A stretch of 64,000 nucleotides of DNA from an uncultured beta proteobacterium (GTDB lineage: Bacteria; Pseudomonadota; Gammaproteobacteria; Burkholderiales; SG8-41): contig CAISJL010000126.1 in NCBI GenBank assembly GCA_903885665.1, forward strand, positions 36,260-100,259. Direction: 5' to 3'. The notes beneath the pieces are model-generated. The model made no database searches and was not told the origin of the DNA. It saw only the letters and a program-made list of their open reading frames with translations. The position numbers and the translations under genes were made by a program. Positions 27,307-39,276 of this stretch are shown piece by piece (positions within the stretch are counted from its first letter, which is position 1; every line of letters begins with the position of its first letter).

Positions 27307-28464
27307 CTACAACTGTCCGTAAGAATGTAAACCCGATAAAAACATATTCACGCCAACAAAGGCAAACATCGTCACGAATAAGCCGATAACTGCCCACCAT
27401 GCCAATAAGGGGCCGCGCACGCCTTTGATTAATCGCATATGTAACCACGCCGCATAATTAAGCCACACAATCAAAGCCCAAGTCTCTTTGGGATCCCACG
27501 ACCAATACCCCCCCCAGGCCTCTGCTGCCCACATCGCACCTAGAATGGTGGCAATTGTAAAAAACGTAAAGCCTAGCGCAATTACCTTGTACATCAAATC
27601 ATCCATCACCGCGGGAGTAGGCAAGATTTGCGTGAGCCAGCCACGATCTACTAACAATGCAGCGCAAGCAATCATGGCAGCAATCGCAAATGATCCATAG
27701 CCAATAAAGTTAGCCGGCACATGGATTTTCATCCACCACGATTGGAGAGCAGGCACCAACGGTTGAATTTCATGCGCACCCCGATCAAAGGTGTACCATA
27801 AAATAAACCACACCGCAGCGAGCACCACCAACATCACAAATGCACCCAACTGGCGAGTGGCGTAACGCGCTTCATAATACAAATACAATAAACCGGTAAT
27901 AATCGTAAACAATACAAACACTTCATACAAATTACTAATCGGTATATGTCCAACATCGACACTGATTAAATAAGACTCATACCAACGCACCAATAAACCG
28001 ACTAAACCTGCGGTCACCCCCACCCACAGTAAGCGGGTGCCCGCTGCCGTGAGGGCTGCTACGCGCCCGAGTAAACCACTCCAATAACTCAGCGCACTCA
28101 GTGCGTAAAAAAAACACATCCACATGATTGCAGTTTGACTTGAAATTAAATATTTCAAGAAAAACACTTCTTGGGCGCGCGCAATCTGGCCTTGATACCA
28201 ATAGACACTACATAAACTCACAGCAATCAATACCCACATCAAGTTCCGAATTGCTGACCAGTGCCAAGCCAGCGTAATTAAAGCTACCACTGCCGCCACC
28301 AAAATTACTTGCTCATAGCCATCCATCCACTGACCAAAGCGCTGCAATACCCAGCCGCTGCCAAGAACTAAGCCTACGGCATAACACCAATCCCATACGC
28401 TGCGCTTAAATAAACCTCGGGCAACTAAGACTTCTGGCTCAACTGGCTCTGGGACACTAGACAT
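27307..28464 (-). CDS. ccsB: Cytochrome c biogenesis protein CcsB/ResC (CcsA-like)
   Basis: 'AWGGYWSWDPKETWALIVWLNYAAWLHMR' haem-handling WWD-type motif. Confidence 0.92.
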   Translation of the reverse strand: MSSVPEPVEPEVLVARGLFKRSVWDWCYAVGLVLGSGWVLQRFGQWMDGYEQVILVAAVVALITLAWHWSAIRNLMWVLIAVSLCSVYWYQGQIARAQEVFFLKYLISSQTAIMWMCFFYALSALSYWSGLLGRVAALTAAGTRLLWVGVTAGLVGLLVRWYESYLISVDVGHIPISNLYEVFVLFTIITGLLYLYYEARYATRQLGAFVMLVVLAAVWFILWYTFDRGAHEIQPLVPALQSWWMKIHVPANFIGYGSFAIAAMIACAALLVDRGWLTQILPTPAVMDDLMYKVIALGFTFFTIATILGAMWAAEAWGGYWSWDPKETWALIVWLNYAAWLHMRLIKGVRGPLLAWWAVIGLFVTMFAFVGVNMFLSGLHSYGQL

Positions 28465-28467
28465 GGG

Positions 28468-30531
28468 TTACCCTTTCGACATCGCTGCGAATGCTTGCTG
28501 GTGGTGAATAAATTCTTGATCATTGTCTAAGGTATTGCGGTTGGAGGCCATCGCCACAACCATCTGGGCGTGGGTATCGCTATGAGCTGCCTGTAACAAA
28601 ATCCACAAACGACGCTCTCGAATATACAGCATCACAAAAATGCCTAATACCAACAACAAACAACCACCATACACAATATTTTGACCCGGTGCGCGCGTCA
28701 ATTGCAAGCCCGAAGCTTTCACTTCTTCAAACTGCGTGAGCTGCACATAAAATGGTGCACCATATGCAAAACTATCGCTCACCGAGGTGAGGGTATCACG
28801 CACAAACCGCAAGGCCTGCGGATCATCCATAGACGTCGTTGGCGTATGTTGTTGATTATCCCACTGCCATGCCGCCAACGCCACGCCCTCTAATACTTTC
28901 ACGTAAATCTCAGCCGCCTTATCCCGCTCCGCCTCTGGCACACTCTGATCAATAAAATCACTGACTGACTGAAAACCATTGGTCGCAAATAATTGCAAAA
29001 CTCGCTCCGCACTCTCGGCAAGTCTTGCGCGCAACTGCGGGGTGACTGCAGAGCCTCCGGCTTGCGCTGCGAAACGTTGTCCCAATAACGGCCACGACTT
29101 TGCATCTAATAATAAAGCCCGTAACCGCATATACCGCTCTATGCGACCTTGGCTATCGAGCGGCAAGCGCAAGTAACGAAAACTCGCATTAGGGCTTGCC
29201 CGCACTCCACTCATTAAATACCAAGCGCCTTCTAACTGCAGGGGCAGCATATAGTTACTAAATTCACTTGCCTGACCTTGCGCATCGCGCAGCCGAAATT
29301 GCACACTCGGCCCTACATTGCGTAAATCTTGACGTGAGGCGTCTGCTGCACCCGAGCCCATTTGCGCAAAAACACGCGCTGCCACGCCAGCGGTCTTCAC
29401 TGGCTCCTGTGGCGTATTATTTACACTTAAATCTTCGATATTAAAGGGCCGAAAATCAGCAACTTCTAGACGCAATTCGGTTTGACCGTTATGTATCGTA
29501 GTGGACTGATGCACCACACCCGCAATATCAAAGGGCTGTGGCTTCTGACTAAATAAAGGCCATGCCCGAAATTGCATGCGGGTGCCGCCATCTGCAAAAC
29601 TGGCTTGATAAATCGCAATGCCGCGATGAATTAAGGGATGGTTCACGCGAATCGTGCGCTCAATACGCTCACCGGTTTGGCGATCAGTTAATACAATATC
29701 ACTGGCAAAATCGCGTGGCTGACCGGTCGTGTAATGCTCAATATGAAATTTATTTAATGCCACGGTGAATGGTAGGTCTTGCACAAAATAACCATCGCCA
29801 ACATTTAAAAACACTACATTAGCGCTTGAACCCTCGGGAATATTGACGTTACCGCGAAACGATTGATTATCGGGCCCGAGACGACTCTGCGCTGGCACCT
29901 GACTTTGCGGTATGTCACGCACCTCAATGACCTTTTGCCCCGTCCACTGCAATGCTTTTAACGGTAGATTGCCATCGATCAAACCGCCGACGCAAATCAC
30001 CACAATGCCACAATGCGTGAATAAATAGCCTAGGCGATGATAGCTGCCGGCCTTTGCCGCAATTAAAATGTCTGCACCACCGGCACCTCTTGCTGTCACA
30101 CGATAGCGAAAACCGTGGCGGAATAAATACGCTTCGACCTGTGCTTGACACGCCTGAAGCGACTGCTCTAAGGGTAGAGTCATCTGCATAGGTAGTCGTT
30201 GTAATGTGCGCACAGTCACTTTGTCACGATAACTGGCCATCTCTTGCAACATAGACGGCCCGTTACGATAAATACAACTACTGGTGGAGAGCACCAGAAA
30301 CGCTAAGATGGTCAGAAACCAACTGGCGTGATACACGTCATACAGGCCTAGCGCCTCAAAGACTGGAAACCAGAATGGGCCAAATTGAGCAATATAGTTT
30401 GCATAAGGCTCGGCCTGCTTGAGTACCGTGCCGACTACCGAGGCAATCGCTAATACGCTCAGAAGACTGATCGCGAAGCGCATCGAGGAAAATAATGTAT
30501 ACAGGGCTTGCCACCGACTCCATTGACCCAT
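28468..30531 (-). CDS. resB: Cytochrome c biogenesis protein ResB
   Basis: N-terminal 'FSSMRFAISLLSVLAIASVVGTVLKQAEPYANYIAQFGPFWFPVFEALGLYDVYHASWFLTILAFLVLSTSSCI', typical of ResB. Confidence 0.92.
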   Translation of the reverse strand: MGQWSRWQALYTLFSSMRFAISLLSVLAIASVVGTVLKQAEPYANYIAQFGPFWFPVFEALGLYDVYHASWFLTILAFLVLSTSSCIYRNGPSMLQEMASYRDKVTVRTLQRLPMQMTLPLEQSLQACQAQVEAYLFRHGFRYRVTARGAGGADILIAAKAGSYHRLGYLFTHCGIVVICVGGLIDGNLPLKALQWTGQKVIEVRDIPQSQVPAQSRLGPDNQSFRGNVNIPEGSSANVVFLNVGDGYFVQDLPFTVALNKFHIEHYTTGQPRDFASDIVLTDRQTGERIERTIRVNHPLIHRGIAIYQASFADGGTRMQFRAWPLFSQKPQPFDIAGVVHQSTTIHNGQTELRLEVADFRPFNIEDLSVNNTPQEPVKTAGVAARVFAQMGSGAADASRQDLRNVGPSVQFRLRDAQGQASEFSNYMLPLQLEGAWYLMSGVRASPNASFRYLRLPLDSQGRIERYMRLRALLLDAKSWPLLGQRFAAQAGGSAVTPQLRARLAESAERVLQLFATNGFQSVSDFIDQSVPEAERDKAAEIYVKVLEGVALAAWQWDNQQHTPTTSMDDPQALRFVRDTLTSVSDSFAYGAPFYVQLTQFEEVKASGLQLTRAPGQNIVYGGCLLLVLGIFVMLYIRERRLWILLQAAHSDTHAQMVVAMASNRNTLDNDQEFIHHQQAFAAMSKG

Positions 30532-30674
30532 GCGCTGTTATCCGCTTTGAGACTACACCTAAGGCCGCATCTGCTGCCTGCGAGCAGAGTCAGTCAGCAA
30601 TGAACGCAGCATCTCGATTCTATATATCTCAGCATCCCCGCCCGAATAAATTCGTGACAGGCGTATGCCGCTCT

Positions 30675-31337
30675 TTAACGCAAACCAGCAATATATTCAG
30701 CAACCGCGGCAATTTCTTGATCACTTAACTTTGCAGCAACCATGCGCATCATTTGCGCTGGATCATTGGCACGCTGGCCAGAACGGAAGGCTTTGAGTTG
30801 CGCCGTCGTATATTCAGTGTGTTGACCGGCTAGACGAGGAAATTGGACCGGCAAGCCAGCGCCATTCGGTGAGTGACAAGAGGCGCAAGCAGCAATACCT
30901 TTGGCCGCAACACCACCCCGATATATACCTTCACCTTGTTTAGCTAAAGTGGCGTCCTGAGCCGCTCTAGGCTTGGCCTTTTGTGACGAAAAATAAGCTG
31001 CTAGGTCTTGCATATCGTCACTGGATAGATTGGCGACCATGCCGGCCATGATGCCGTTATTACGTTCTGCGGCTTTGCCGTTTTGCGGCTTGAAATTCAT
31101 TAACTGTTTGTTTAAATACTCCGGGTGCTGTCCCGCTAAGATAGGGTTACTCGGGATCACGCTATTGCCATCAGCCATATGACAGGCTGCACAGGCTTGT
31201 CCAGCAATCACCTGCCCTTTTGCAGGGTCACCCTTTGCTGCGCCGTGGGCTAAGCCGCAAGCCGCCACTAAACCCATGACCCAGACCCACTGTCTCGGTT
31301 TGAGCTTGAACTTGTTTAGGCGGAATTCCATGCGCAC
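30675..31337 (-). CDS. Dihaem cytochrome c4
   Basis: Two CxxCH motifs: 'GQACAACHMADGNS' and 'IAACASCHSPNGAGLPVQFPRLAGQHTEY'. Confidence 0.92.
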   Translation of the reverse strand: MRMEFRLNKFKLKPRQWVWVMGLVAACGLAHGAAKGDPAKGQVIAGQACAACHMADGNSVIPSNPILAGQHPEYLNKQLMNFKPQNGKAAERNNGIMAGMVANLSSDDMQDLAAYFSSQKAKPRAAQDATLAKQGEGIYRGGVAAKGIAACASCHSPNGAGLPVQFPRLAGQHTEYTTAQLKAFRSGQRANDPAQMMRMVAAKLSDQEIAAVAEYIAGLR

Positions 31338-31438
31338 TCCTTCAATTATCGGTATCAGTAGAAGGTCTGTATTCTAAAGCATTTTACGGGCAAATTAACG
31401 CTACCCATAAGACAGCCAATATAGGTGATAATAGGTGG

Positions 31439-32053
31439 GTGTCTTTATTCTCCCAACTCGAATTTCGCTACGCGGTTCACCAACTAGCCGATATGCCGCC
31501 CGACCGAGGCGCTGAAGTGGCGTTCGCCGGTCGCTCTAATGCCGGCAAGTCAACGGCCATCAATACCATTGCCAATCGCCGTCGCTTAGCCTTTGTGAGT
31601 AAGACCCCTGGCCGTACACAGGCGATTAATTTCTTTGATATGGGCAATCAATCAGCTTTAGTCGACCTTCCGGGCTACGGCTATGCGGCAGTGCCCAGAC
31701 ATGAGCAAGAACGCTGGGACAATTTGATTGGCAACTACATAGCAAACCGTAACTCTCTGATTTTATTGGTTATTATTGTAGACATCCGGCGCGGCTTAGG
31801 TCCCTTAGACCTGCAGATGTTGGAATGGTTATCACCCACCCAAAAGCCTGTACATATATTGTTGACTAAATCCGACAAAATTAACCGACAAGAATCCACA
31901 GCCATGCTGGCACAAACCGAAGCACAACTGGCCCAATTACCTGGTGTCGCCACTGCCCAAATTTTCTCGGCAACCAAAAAAGTCGGGGTGCGGTTAGCAC
32001 AAGCAACCATTGCGCGTCACCTAAATGCGCCCTTAATTCCGGTCAACCCTTAG
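31439..32053 (+). CDS. engB: Ribosome biogenesis GTP-binding protein YihA/YsxC/EngB
   Basis: 'VAFAGRSNAGKSTAINTI', 'KTPGRTQAINFF', 'LVDLPGYGYA', 'LLTKSDKI'; GTG start. Confidence 0.95.
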   Translation: MSLFSQLEFRYAVHQLADMPPDRGAEVAFAGRSNAGKSTAINTIANRRRLAFVSKTPGRTQAINFFDMGNQSALVDLPGYGYAAVPRHEQERWDNLIGNYIANRNSLILLVIIVDIRRGLGPLDLQMLEWLSPTQKPVHILLTKSDKINRQESTAMLAQTEAQLAQLPGVATAQIFSATKKVGVRLAQATIARHLNAPLIPVNP

Positions 32054-32270
32054 CGCCCAATCTCCTGCACTGCAGATCTCCTCTGGCCGCGGAGAACCCT
32101 CAACAATGCGCACAGCCCGCTCCGAGTTTGCTACGATCAAGGCTTATCCTGTGCGCAGATGACAGCGCCAGCGTTCTCTGTGTTTTCTGGGCTCTCTGTA
32201 TTATCCATATTATTCATATAATGCAACGATTCCATCGACTAAATTGCCATCATCTCAATCATCTCAATAA

Positions 32271-33299
<1,029 letters not shown>

Positions 33300-33310
33300 G
33301 AATTATCTGG

Positions 33311-33940
33311 TCAGGCGCTCGGCAAGTCGACTCCGTCATCGGTATTCGCCAATAGAGACTCGACTTGGGCCAAACGTGCACGCTCCATGATTCGACCCTG
33401 TGGCGTCATGCGTAGCGGATGTCGTAAATCAGTCACGGCAAACACCGCGAGCTCTACATCCGCGATAGTCTCTTCAATCATATATAGCGGCACCGTTGCG
33501 GCTTGTTGCCCAATAAAACAACGCAATTGGCTAGTGCGATAATTCAACTGTCGGTCGAGTAAAAAATTCTCGACTAGCTTAGGGCTATCGACAAACAATT
33601 GTAGAGTCACTGTCGCATACTGCCCCGCCAATCCAGACAACACACCTCCTGTTAAGTGCGGATCAAAATCGGACAGACCACGCATCACTCGCACTGCTAG
33701 CGCTCTGAGTTGATGCAGGTGCACAGGTGGCTTCACGATCTGAAAGATTGCTTGATGCTCGCGCCGCGCCCAATCGATTTCATCATTGTTTGGCATCATA
33801 CGTGCGCTCATCACACCGAGTTGTTTAGCCGCTTTACGTTTAGCCAAACCATAATCATTAATACCATCCTCAGCCATCAGCCGTGCAGCTAAAACCGCCA
33901 AAGCTTTGCGCATATCATCTCTAACTCGCAATTTAGCCAT
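33311..33940 (-). CDS. Conserved protein of unknown function
   Basis: 209-aa ORF; 'RDDMRKALAVLAARLMAEDGINDYGLAKRKAAKQLG' resembles a conserved proteobacterial family I cannot name with certainty. Confidence 0.8.
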   Translation of the reverse strand: MAKLRVRDDMRKALAVLAARLMAEDGINDYGLAKRKAAKQLGVMSARMMPNNDEIDWARREHQAIFQIVKPPVHLHQLRALAVRVMRGLSDFDPHLTGGVLSGLAGQYATVTLQLFVDSPKLVENFLLDRQLNYRTSQLRCFIGQQAATVPLYMIEETIADVELAVFAVTDLRHPLRMTPQGRIMERARLAQVESLLANTDDGVDLPSA

Positions 33941-33954
33941 CTTCTAGACTCCGC

Positions 33955-36258
33955 TTAGCGTTTTTCTGTAGTAGCAGCCTTCTCTTCACTAGGACTGGCC
34001 TCAGAATCCAGTTCAGTGGCTGGAAACTCTTGGTAGAAGTATTCACTAATACCGCCGCTGGTGACATGCACGCCGGTATTGGGATTAATTTGCATCACTG
34101 CAATTCCGGATGGCGGCACAAATGGCTCCTCCGGCACGTTGCGTAAGGCAACACTCATGTAATCAATCCATATTGGAAGCGCAGCGCTACCACCAGTTTC
34201 GTTACGACCCAAGGTTTTCGGTTGGTCATAACCCATCCACGCCACCGCCACTAGATTCGGTTGAAACCCACAAAACCAGGCATCAATAAAATCATTGGTC
34301 GTGCCAGTTTTACCGGCCAAATCATTACGATTTAAGCGCATAGCGCGTGCCGCCGTACCCATGCGCACTACATCGCGCATCAGACTAGACATAATGAATG
34401 CGTTACGCGGATCAATCGCCGGTTCTGCAGAGTCCCCTGCAACCTGCGGCTCTGTGGCCATCACTACACGACCTTTGTTATCTACCACCCGATCAATAAA
34501 ATAAGGGGTCACTTTGTAACCACCATTGGCAAATATCGAATAAGCACCCAGCATTTGTAATGGGGTGACATTACCGGCCCCCAGCGCCATGGTTAAATAT
34601 GGCGGATGCATTTTAGGATCAAAGCCAAAACGGCCTATATAATCTTGGGCATATTGCGGAGTAATGGATTGCAAGATCCGCACCGAGACTAAGTTTTTAG
34701 ATTTTGCCAGCGCTGTACGCATCCGCATTGGCCCTTCAAACTTACCATCAAAATTCTTTGGCTCCCACGACTCCGAACCCGTTTGTGATGCCGAAAATGT
34801 GAGTGGTGCATCATTAATCACACTGGCAGCAGTAAACCCTTTTTCTAATGAAGCTGAATAAATAAACGGTTTAAAACTAGACCCGGCTTGACGCAGCGCC
34901 TGAGTGACATGATTGAATTGACTACGATTAAAATCAAACCCACCAACGAGAGCGCGTATCGCACCGGTGCGTGGATCTGCCGATACAAAAGCAGCCTCGA
35001 CTTGCGGTAACTGGGCAATTTGCCACTGCCCTTTGCTATCGCGTATTAAACGCACTACAGCACCTCGACGGACACGCTGATTAGGAGCTACTTGGTCATT
35101 GAGCATACGCGCTACAAACTTAAGACCTTCACCGCCAATTGTAATGCGTTCACCGCCTGCACGATATAGTTTTACTTTTTGTGGACTTGCTTCTAATACC
35201 ACTGCTGCATGCAGCTCATCGCTATCCACGACCTCTTGTAACGCATCCTCTAGTCGCTCGTCATTAATCTCGCCTGACAAATCTACGTATGTTTCAGGGC
35301 CGCGATACCCATGGCGCTGATCATAATCCATTACTCCCTTGCGCAGCGCTGCATAAGCTGCTTGCTGATGCTCCGCTCGCAACGTTGTATGTACTGAGTA
35401 ACCACGGGTATAGGCTTCTTCACCAAAACGCTCAACCATTTGCGCACGTATCATTTCTGCGAAGTAATTTGCTCGCACTGTAAATTCATTTAACGCTTGT
35501 CTGACTGGCTTGAGGTCATGATCCGCACTCGCTTGTTGTTCTGGCGTAATCATATTTAATTCACGCATCCGTCTGAGCACATATTGTTGACGCAACTTCG
35601 CACGCGCGGGATTGGCCACTGGATTAAAGCGTGAGGGCGCTTTTGGCAAACCAGCAAGCATGGCATGCTCTGCAACACCGAGTTCAGATAAAGACTTGCC
35701 ATAATAAATTTGCGCGGCAGCTGCAAAACCATAAGCGCGTTGGCCCAAATAAATCTGATTAATGTATAGCTCTAGAATTTGTTGCTTAGTTAACATGGCT
35801 TCAATTTTAAAAGCCAGCAACATTTCGTTGAATTTGCGACCTAAGGTTTTCTCTTTAGATAAGAAAAAATTTCGAGCCACTTGCATCGTAATGGTAGACG
35901 CACCTTGACGCGCACCACCTGAACTAAAATTAGATAAGGCGGCACGCGCCACCCCTACATAATCCACGCCACGATGCCGAAAAAAACGTTCATCCTCCGC
36001 GGCTACAATCGCATCAATCAAGCTCTTAGGCACCGTAGCCAAGGCAACAACCGCACGGCGCTCCTCTCCAAACTCACCGATGAGTTGTCCTTCAATGCTG
36101 TAAATGCGTAAGGGAATTTTGGGCTGATAATCTGTCAGCGCCTCTAAGGTTGGCAAGCCTGGATAAAGCAGCACTGCGGCAAATCCTAGGACTAGACTCC
36201 CTGCCGCCGCCATGAAAAACACTAACATCAAGGGATATGCCCACCAACGTGCAAACAT
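33955..36258 (-). CDS. mrcA: Penicillin-binding protein 1A (bifunctional transglycosylase/transpeptidase)
   Basis: 'AAEDERFFRHRGVDYVGVARA', 'GGSSFKPF'-like 'AGSSFKPFIYSASLEKG', 'GKTGTTNDFIDAWFCGF'. Confidence 0.95.
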   Translation of the reverse strand: MFARWWAYPLMLVFFMAAAGSLVLGFAAVLLYPGLPTLEALTDYQPKIPLRIYSIEGQLIGEFGEERRAVVALATVPKSLIDAIVAAEDERFFRHRGVDYVGVARAALSNFSSGGARQGASTITMQVARNFFLSKEKTLGRKFNEMLLAFKIEAMLTKQQILELYINQIYLGQRAYGFAAAAQIYYGKSLSELGVAEHAMLAGLPKAPSRFNPVANPARAKLRQQYVLRRMRELNMITPEQQASADHDLKPVRQALNEFTVRANYFAEMIRAQMVERFGEEAYTRGYSVHTTLRAEHQQAAYAALRKGVMDYDQRHGYRGPETYVDLSGEINDERLEDALQEVVDSDELHAAVVLEASPQKVKLYRAGGERITIGGEGLKFVARMLNDQVAPNQRVRRGAVVRLIRDSKGQWQIAQLPQVEAAFVSADPRTGAIRALVGGFDFNRSQFNHVTQALRQAGSSFKPFIYSASLEKGFTAASVINDAPLTFSASQTGSESWEPKNFDGKFEGPMRMRTALAKSKNLVSVRILQSITPQYAQDYIGRFGFDPKMHPPYLTMALGAGNVTPLQMLGAYSIFANGGYKVTPYFIDRVVDNKGRVVMATEPQVAGDSAEPAIDPRNAFIMSSLMRDVVRMGTAARAMRLNRNDLAGKTGTTNDFIDAWFCGFQPNLVAVAWMGYDQPKTLGRNETGGSAALPIWIDYMSVALRNVPEEPFVPPSGIAVMQINPNTGVHVTSGGISEYFYQEFPATELDSEASPSEEKAATTEKR

Positions 36259-36460
36259 GGCGCGAACCTGTTACCTGAAATTTATATTGAAAATCAATAA
36301 GTTACAAAAAATAAGGGCTACAATTCAACATTTTTGAAGGCTACGCCATAAACAATTCAAACTGCACACTGCAGCTAATTTCTTAATTGGCGTTTTAGCA
36401 TGATGCATTATAGGCATGTGTGATGCAAATTATAATGCGCCACAATCCAAAAAAGCTTTA

Positions 36461-36488
36461 TATATAAATACTTAATATATAAATACTT
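36461..36488. repeat. Direct repeat tatataaatactt x2 (15-bp period)
   Basis: 36461-36473 and 36476-36488 are identical. Confidence 0.75.
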
Positions 36489-36928
36489 GATGCGCACTCA
36501 TGTTTTCGTATAATATAGGTTCAATAAAGGTTCACAAATACTTTTGTCCTTTGTCGTGACCTAATGTCGTATTGTGTCGTATTAATCAGTAGTGCTGTAA
36601 CAACTATTACAGTAATTGAAGACGGTAATTGTGGAATTAACGATGTTTTGGCGGATTGTAGGTTGATTGTCAATTTATTCAGTATCCCCATTTTACGATA
36701 ACGTAATGTTGCAGTGATGGTGTTGCTGTTTTTATTTGATATAGCCATTTTGTTGAAACCAGAAGGCTTAACAAGATAAATCATCCCGCATTGCTAGTTT
36801 CATTATTCATGGTTGACGCCCCTAAATTAGTATCAGTATTTTTATTAATAAAATCAAATAGATATATTATTTTTTAAATTTTGCGACTTAATTGACGCGG
36901 GATATTTTCGCCCTAAATTTGGTATTCA

Positions 36929-38038
36929 ATGGCTATTTTTAATTTATCGCATAGCGCTCTGAGCTTAGATCAGCTATTTAAACCCTCCAGCCCAGCGCTG
37001 GTTGGAACCGATATTGGATCATCATCGGTAAAAATGGTTGAACTCGTTAAGCTCGGTAAAGGGCAGTTTCGCTTGCTCCGCTATGCGATTGAACCTTTAC
37101 CGCAAGCTGCCCTGGTCGATGGCGATATTGCAAACCTCGACATGGTGATTACTGCGCTACGCCAATGCCATAAAAAACTTGGCAGCAATATAAAAAACTT
37201 AGCCCTAGCCTTACCTATTGCCAATATCATCACCAAAACGGTCATTATTCCAAGCACCGATTCGCAAAACGAGCTCGATGCCGAGGTAGAACGGGCAGCC
37301 CATGAATATATTCCATTTTCCATTGATGAAGTCAATCTTGATTACCAAGTCTTGGGTAGCGCACAAAATCACACCGATGATATAGAAATATTTATTGCAG
37401 CAACCCGTCGTGACCATGTCGATGATCTTGTTGCCGTCGTAGAGGGTGCCGGACTAAAACCCATCATTATTGAAATTGACCAACACGTTAACCGTATTGC
37501 TTATGAGCTTATAGAGGCAGCATTACCTAATCATGGACGCAATCTGAATATTGCAATTGCTCATATTGGCGCATCTGCAATGACAGTACAGTTTTTTCGC
37601 GATGGTCAACTACTGAATTCACTCGACAATCCTATCGGCGGATCTCATCTGAGTGGTTTAATCAGCAAAACTTACGGGTTAAGTTATACAGAGGCAGAAC
37701 AGGCTAAGCGTAAGCGCAAGGGTTTACCAGAAAATTATATTAACGATGTATTGCAACCCTTTATGGATGGGGTGCTTAACGAATTAGAGCGCTCTATTTC
37801 ATACTTATATTCTAATACGTCTACCCAAAATATCGATCGCATCATCCTCACCGGTGGCTGTGCCAGTCTAGAAGGTTTAGGGCAATATATTGCCGAGCAC
37901 ACTGGGATCAGCACCGCGATTGGCAACCCATTTAGGGATATGAAAAGTTCAAAGTATATTGACACGCAAAAACTGCTTATCGATGCGCCATTACTCATTA
38001 CCGCCTGCGGTCTAGCATTGCGAGGGTTTGACGCATGA
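36929..38038 (+). CDS. pilM: Type IV pilus assembly protein PilM
   Basis: 'PALVGTDIGSSSVKMVELVKLGKG', actin-like fold, 'IILTGGCASLEGLGQYIAE'. Confidence 0.95.
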   Translation: MAIFNLSHSALSLDQLFKPSSPALVGTDIGSSSVKMVELVKLGKGQFRLLRYAIEPLPQAALVDGDIANLDMVITALRQCHKKLGSNIKNLALALPIANIITKTVIIPSTDSQNELDAEVERAAHEYIPFSIDEVNLDYQVLGSAQNHTDDIEIFIAATRRDHVDDLVAVVEGAGLKPIIIEIDQHVNRIAYELIEAALPNHGRNLNIAIAHIGASAMTVQFFRDGQLLNSLDNPIGGSHLSGLISKTYGLSYTEAEQAKRKRKGLPENYINDVLQPFMDGVLNELERSISYLYSNTSTQNIDRIILTGGCASLEGLGQYIAEHTGISTAIGNPFRDMKSSKYIDTQKLLIDAPLLITACGLALRGFDA

Positions 38039-38592
38039 TCCCGCGCATTAACCTGCTGCCACATCGCGAACGCGAACGCAAAGCCCAACAAGTTCGCTTT
38101 ATCATTATGCTTGTCATGGTCGGCTTAGTTGCTGCAGGGATTAGCTTTGTAATTGATGGCTATCTTCACGAAATGCAGTTAGTGGCTCAGTCACGCATTA
38201 CATTTCTAGAACAAGAAGTACAAAAAATAAATAAAGAAATTACCCATATCGAACAGGTCAAAGTTGAAATCAATGACATGTTAAGTCGCGAAAAAGTTGT
38301 TGAGTCTTTGCAACTTAACCGCGCTCAGGTTGTTCATCTATTTGATCAACTTGGTCGTCATGTTCCTGAAAATTTGGTTTTAAAGTCAGTCAAACAAACT
38401 GGCACTAAATTAGTCATTGTTGGGTCTACCAACTCCCAATCAAAAGTTTCAGTATTTATGCGCAATTTAGAAACTTCTCAGCACCTAAAAAATGCCACGC
38501 TCATCGAAATCCAATCCAGCGGTTCTGGCGATAATGACTTCACGATTAATGTTGATTTTGTACGTACTGACGATACACCATCTAAAGTTTAA
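38035..38592 (+). CDS. pilN: Type IV pilus assembly protein PilN
   Basis: 'MIPRINLLPHREREREKA'-like N-terminus and single TM; overlaps the pilM stop. Confidence 0.93.
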   Translation: MIPRINLLPHRERERKAQQVRFIIMLVMVGLVAAGISFVIDGYLHEMQLVAQSRITFLEQEVQKINKEITHIEQVKVEINDMLSREKVVESLQLNRAQVVHLFDQLGRHVPENLVLKSVKQTGTKLVIVGSTNSQSKVSVFMRNLETSQHLKNATLIEIQSSGSGDNDFTINVDFVRTDDTPSKV

Positions 38593-38616
38593 TATAATTA
38601 AATTCATCACGACGCA

Positions 38617-39276
38617 ATGACTCTTGACGAAATCAAACGCCTAGATCCCAAGCATATTGGCAGTTGGCCACTGCCTATTAAATTAGCTACCTTAGTTCTC
38701 ACGTTCATCGTCGTATTATCTTTTTTCTTTATCACGAGTTGGCAGAGCAAATGGGCAAACTACACTACGAACCAAAGTAAAGAAGAAAGCCTGAAGTCTG
38801 AGTATTTAGAAAAAAAGAAGTTATCAATTAATCTACCGAGCCACCGCAAGCGCTATTCAGAGATTGAAGCCCAATTTACAACCCTGCTGCAGCAGTTGCC
38901 GGCAAAGCTTGAGCTCGATGAAGTGCTCAATGATCTAAACCAAGCAGGCACTGCGCGTAACTTAAAATTTAATTTATTTCGTCCCGCACCCAAAGAGACT
39001 GTAAAAGAATTTTATGCGGAGCAGACCATTTCTCTCAAAATTGTGGGTAATTACCATGATTTGGGGTTATTTGTCAGCGATATTGGCAAGCTCTCTAGAA
39101 TTGTCAGTCTCGATGATATTACGCTAAGCAGTAACAACGATAACACCGTGACGCTTGAGGCCACAGCGAAAACATTTCGCTATATCGAAGATAAAAAAAT
39201 ACTGAAATTAATAAAAAACCTGGTGATATCAAATCATGAGGAACTACGGTGCTCTAATGACATTGCTGTTGTGTAG
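38617..39276 (+). CDS. pilO: Type IV pilus assembly protein PilO
   Basis: Position in cluster, N-terminal TM, 'FRPAPKETVKEFYAEQTISLKIVGNYHDLGLFVSDIGKLSRIV'. Confidence 0.93.
   Translation: MTLDEIKRLDPKHIGSWPLPIKLATLVLTFIVVLSFFFITSWQSKWANYTTNQSKEESLKSEYLEKKKLSINLPSHRKRYSEIEAQFTTLLQQLPAKLELDEVLNDLNQAGTARNLKFNLFRPAPKETVKEFYAEQTISLKIVGNYHDLGLFVSDIGKLSRIVSLDDITLSSNNDNTVTLEATAKTFRYIEDKKILKLIKNLVISNHEELRCSNDIAVV

Noticed and set aside
27508-27515. C8 run in ccsB as a phase-variation tract
   Set aside because: It encodes the conserved WGGYWSWDP haem-handling motif and lies deep in the gene, so it is explained by coding constraint.
31750-31767. Copy of the dispersed AT motif inside engB
   Set aside because: It encodes conserved EngB residues (NSLILLVI), so this copy alone is weak evidence; the family claim rests on the intergenic copies.
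36521-36784. 87-aa minus ORF in the mrcA-pilM gap
   Set aside because: Starts and composition (N/T/I-rich) look like chance translation of AT-rich DNA; no motif recognised.
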